A stretch of DNA of 64,000 bases from positions 62,001 to 126,000 of the forward strand of contig CBDCVJ010000049.1 of assembly GCA_965222975.1 (NCBI GenBank), in the 5' to 3' direction. This DNA is from UBA6168 sp965222975. Lineage in GTDB: Bacteria > Bacteroidota > Bacteroidia > Chitinophagales > Saprospiraceae. This document shows positions 61,121-64,000 of this stretch, piece by piece. The first letter of the stretch is position 1. Each line of letters begins with the position of its first letter. The notes beneath the pieces were generated by a model. It did not search any database, was not told the DNA's origin, and saw only the letters and a program-made list of their open reading frames with translations. Made by a program: the position numbers and the translations under genes.

Positions 61121-64000
61121 ATGCGGATGAAATATATTAACACCCTATTTTTATTTTTCATAATAATGGCTTTGGGAAAAGCACAAGAATACCATCAAAA
61201 CCACGAAATATTTGGGGTAAACAAAGAAGCCCCGCATGCCCATTTATTTCCTTTTGAAAATGAAAAAATCGCCATACGAGGTGAGAAAGAATGCTCGAAC
61301 AGGTATCTATCCCTCAATGGTTTATGGAAATTTAATTGGGTCAGAAATCCCGCTGACCGCCCTCATGATTTTTACAATAAAAATTATGATGATAGTGGTT
61401 GGGTGAATTTCCCTGTTCCAGCAAATTGGGAGGTACACGGATATGACTACCCAATTTATTTGGACGAAAAATATCCTTTTACTACCACTTGGCCAAAGGT
61501 GCCAAAAGATTACAATCCGGTAGGTTCTTACCGTCGTTCTTTTAATATTCCATCCGATTGGACTGGGCATGAAATATTTATTTATTTCGGAGCAGTAAAG
61601 TCTGCATTATATGTCTGGGTAAATGAAGAATTCGTTGGATTTTCACAAGGCTCAAAAACGCCTGCGGAATTTAATATTACCAAATATGTAGAGCCGGGAG
61701 AAAATAACTTGGCCATACAAATATACCGTTGGAGCGACGCCAGCTATGTTGAAAGCCAGGACATGTTGCGCCTGTCGGGTATTGAACGGGAAGTGTTTTT
61801 ATACGCCACTCCCAGAACCCATGCTCGAGATTTTTCGATTAAATCAAGTTTGGACGAAAATTACAAAAACGGGGTTTTTGAAGCAGCCATTGAAATAAAT
61901 AATTATCATACTTCGAAAAAAACGGAAGTAGGTGTACAAGTGAATTTATATGACATGCAGGACTCCTACAATCCAGTATTTTCAGAAAATAAAACCATAA
62001 ATATTGAAGCAGGAAAAAACACCAAATTATTATTTAAAGACAATATAGAAAATCCAAAAAATTGGACTGCCGAAACTCCCAATTTATATTATTTGGAAAT
62101 TAAAATATTGGATGCGTCTACAAACAAAATATTGGAAGTCATCAATGATGAAATTGGCTTTAGAACAGTGGAAATAAAAAACGGGCAATTGCTTGTCAAC
62201 GGCAAAGCCATCTATATCCGAGGCGTTGATCGGCACGAAACCCACCCATTGACCGGGCATATTATTTCCAAAGATTTAATGGTGAAGGATATTCAGTTGA
62301 TGAAACAACACAACATCAATGCGGTCAGGAGTTCCCATTATCCGAACCACACCGACTGGTACGACCTCTGCGACAAATATGGCCTGTATGTCATTGACGA
62401 GGCAAATATTGAAAGCCACCCCTTGGCTACTTCAGAGGAAACGCAAATCGGTAATGAAATGAGTTGGTTACCCGCACATCTGGATCGAACACAACGGATG
62501 TTTCATCGGGACAAAAACCATCCATCCATTATTATCTGGTCGCTGGGAAATGAGGCAGGCCATGGGAAAGTTTTTGAAGCCACCTATAATTGGTTAAAAG
62601 AACATGACGACTCCCGTCCCGTGCAATATGAACCCGCTGAAACAGAACACTATACCGATATATTTTGTCCCATGTACCCACCAATTGAAAAGCTGGTAAA
62701 ATACGCCAAAACAAATCCTGAACGACCAGCGATCATGATCGAATATTGCCATGCGATGGGTAATAGTGTTGGGAATTTGCAAGACTACTGGGATGCCATT
62801 GAAAAATATCCGGCATTGCAGGGAGGATTTATTTGGGACTGGGTGGATCAGTCACTTGAATATAAAAATGAAAAAGGAATAAAATATTTTGCATATGGCC
62901 ACGACTATCACCCCGATTTACCGACAGACGGCAATTTTTTAAACAATGGATTGGTCAATCCTTTTCGTGAGCCACACCCACATATTTACGAAGTAAAAAA
63001 AGTATATGAACCTGTGAAATTCAGTGCAGTAAATTTGGAAAAATGGCAATTTGAAATTTTTAATAAAAACTTTTTTAAGGATATTGACCACCTAAACATT
63101 TCATGGTCGCTGAGAGAAAATGGGACAGAAATAAAAAAAGGGAATTTAGGAGATATGGAAGCCCTTCCACAGCAAAAAAAATCGTTTGCCATTGACCTTG
63201 GAAACATTGGGTTTAAAGGTGGCAGCGAATATTTTCTTAAAATAAGTGCCGTCACCAATCGGGAATTGCCGCTCATTCCCATTGGCTATGAAGTGGCTTG
63301 GGAACAATTTAAAATTCCATCTACTGAATTGCCCCCCCCTTCAGAGTCATTGCAGGAGTATGCAGATTTGAAAATGGGAAACAATGGCGAAATTATTAAA
63401 ATAAATGGCCAGGACTTTAATTTAACAATAAATAAAAACACAGGGGAGTTTTTGGAGTATAATTATAAAAATACGCCTTTAATCGTTTCCTCTCCGAAAC
63501 CTAATTTTTGGCGTCCGCCAACCGATAATGACCTTGGCAATGGAATGCACAAATGGGCAGCCATTTGGAAAGAAGCAGGAAAAAATGCAAAAGCAACTTT
63601 GATCGAACCAATTATTCAAAACAAAAAAACAATTGTATATAATGTAAAATATGAATTATCTGAAATGAATGGAGCAACCATAAAATTAAAATATACTATC
63701 CGTGCTAATGGAGAAATAATTTTTGATTATCATTTTAATTCAACCAACAACGACCTGCCTAAAATGCCTCGTGTGGGCATGCAATTTAAAATGCCCGATG
63801 AATTTCAATTCATGGAATGGTATGGCAAAGGCCCACATGAAACATATTGGGACAGAAAATCCTCTGGAGAAATTGCACGGTGGAAAGGAACTGTTTGGGA
63901 GCAGTTGCACAGGTATCCCCGTCCACAAGAAACGGGTAATAAAACGGAAGTCCGTTGGATGTCCCTGCAAAATGCACAAGGCACAGGGATAATAGCTATA
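61121..64000 (+). CDS. Beta-galactosidase, glycoside hydrolase family 2 (partial, 3' end outside window)
   Basis: 960 codons are open to the window end, starting MRMKYINTLFLFF with a signal peptide (ending GKAQ); an ATG two codons later is equally possible. Front beta domains: LSLNGLWKFNWVRNPADRP, WEVHGYDYPIYLDEKYPF, SYRRSFNIP. The (beta/alpha)8 core has RGVDRHETHPLTG, VRSSHYPNHTDWYDLCDKYG, DEANIESH, the acid/base Glu in WSLGNEAGHG (near 476) and the nucleophile Glu in MIEYCHAMGNS (near 539), as in LacZ. The end is entering the C-terminal bgal domain (FWRPPTDNDLGNGMHKW). A secreted enzyme that removes beta-galactosyl or similar residues; it should act with the GH63 upstream. The usual length is about 1000-1100, so only the last tens of residues are missing. 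Confidence 0.93.
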   Translation, partial: MRMKYINTLFLFFIIMALGKAQEYHQNHEIFGVNKEAPHAHLFPFENEKIAIRGEKECSNRYLSLNGLWKFNWVRNPADRPHDFYNKNYDDSGWVNFPVPANWEVHGYDYPIYLDEKYPFTTTWPKVPKDYNPVGSYRRSFNIPSDWTGHEIFIYFGAVKSALYVWVNEEFVGFSQGSKTPAEFNITKYVEPGENNLAIQIYRWSDASYVESQDMLRLSGIEREVFLYATPRTHARDFSIKSSLDENYKNGVFEAAIEINNYHTSKKTEVGVQVNLYDMQDSYNPVFSENKTINIEAGKNTKLLFKDNIENPKNWTAETPNLYYLEIKILDASTNKILEVINDEIGFRTVEIKNGQLLVNGKAIYIRGVDRHETHPLTGHIISKDLMVKDIQLMKQHNINAVRSSHYPNHTDWYDLCDKYGLYVIDEANIESHPLATSEETQIGNEMSWLPAHLDRTQRMFHRDKNHPSIIIWSLGNEAGHGKVFEATYNWLKEHDDSRPVQYEPAETEHYTDIFCPMYPPIEKLVKYAKTNPERPAIMIEYCHAMGNSVGNLQDYWDAIEKYPALQGGFIWDWVDQSLEYKNEKGIKYFAYGHDYHPDLPTDGNFLNNGLVNPFREPHPHIYEVKKVYEPVKFSAVNLEKWQFEIFNKNFFKDIDHLNISWSLRENGTEIKKGNLGDMEALPQQKKSFAIDLGNIGFKGGSEYFLKISAVTNRELPLIPIGYEVAWEQFKIPSTELPPPSESLQEYADLKMGNNGEIIKINGQDFNLTINKNTGEFLEYNYKNTPLIVSSPKPNFWRPPTDNDLGNGMHKWAAIWKEAGKNAKATLIEPIIQNKKTIVYNVKYELSEMNGATIKLKYTIRANGEIIFDYHFNSTNNDLPKMPRVGMQFKMPDEFQFMEWYGKGPHETYWDRKSSGEIARWKGTVWEQLHRYPRPQETGNKTEVRWMSLQNAQGTGIIAI

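Overview
The window comes from a chromosome of the phylum Bacteroidota, most like the Saprospiria/Lewinella lineage (inference). The signs are C-terminal type IX secretion (T9SS) sorting domains, a GLPGLI-family protein next to a TonB-receptor-like outer-membrane protein, an OstA-like protein, a BatE-like protein, Rpn and Uma2 nuclease-fold proteins, and promoters of the Bacteroidota form (TTTG near -33, TAnnTTTG near -7) instead of E. coli-type boxes. I found no rRNA, tRNA, CRISPR array, prophage or complete insertion sequence.

Layout. 0-5 kb: a cut-off queuosine-precursor transporter, two secreted/outer-membrane proteins and an Rpn nuclease. 5-12 kb: a DUF819 membrane protein, a ClpA/B-like AAA+ unfoldase without the usual N-domain, and a PorE-like TPR/beta-propeller protein ending in SPOR domains. 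12-22 kb: aldo/keto reductase, methyltransferases, a GNAT + MarR-DinB pair, DUF3830, a T9SS beta-helix protein, a response regulator, aroE, rpiB and a sensor kinase. 21.7-29.4 kb: GLPGLI/outer-membrane pair, Uma2, a thioredoxin-like protein and a methyltransferase. 29.4-33.3 kb: an AT-rich accessory patch with a Cys-rich secreted peptide followed by a T9SS-tagged six-bladed propeller. 33-50 kb: a large ThuA/sugar-dehydrogenase/cytochrome protein, BatE-like protein, second Uma2, tocopherol-cyclase-like protein, M1 peptidase, an RpiB paralogue, a VOC protein, OstA-like protein, rpe and an OmpA protein. 50-64 kb: two secreted peptidases, a decayed stretch (TPR gene joined to an FG-GAP gene tail; GH31 cut before its catalytic core), then GH63, a kinase-M23-PLP fusion enzyme, and a beta-galactosidase running off the end.

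How genes work together. Two pentose-phosphate functions are present (rpe and rpiB), with a divergent RpiB paralogue. The last 9 kb reads as a glycan-use cluster (GH31 remnant, GH63, GH2). Many genes encode envelope or secreted proteins.

The most unusual things are: (i) several families of long intergenic palindromes, one with perfect 46- and 56-bp arms whose sequences differ between copies yet stay perfectly paired within each copy; (ii) the Cys-rich peptide/propeller pair, preceded by a promoter whose spacer is built of ATATTT repeats; (iii) the three-domain fusion enzyme; (iv) the gene chimera at 53.87 kb.
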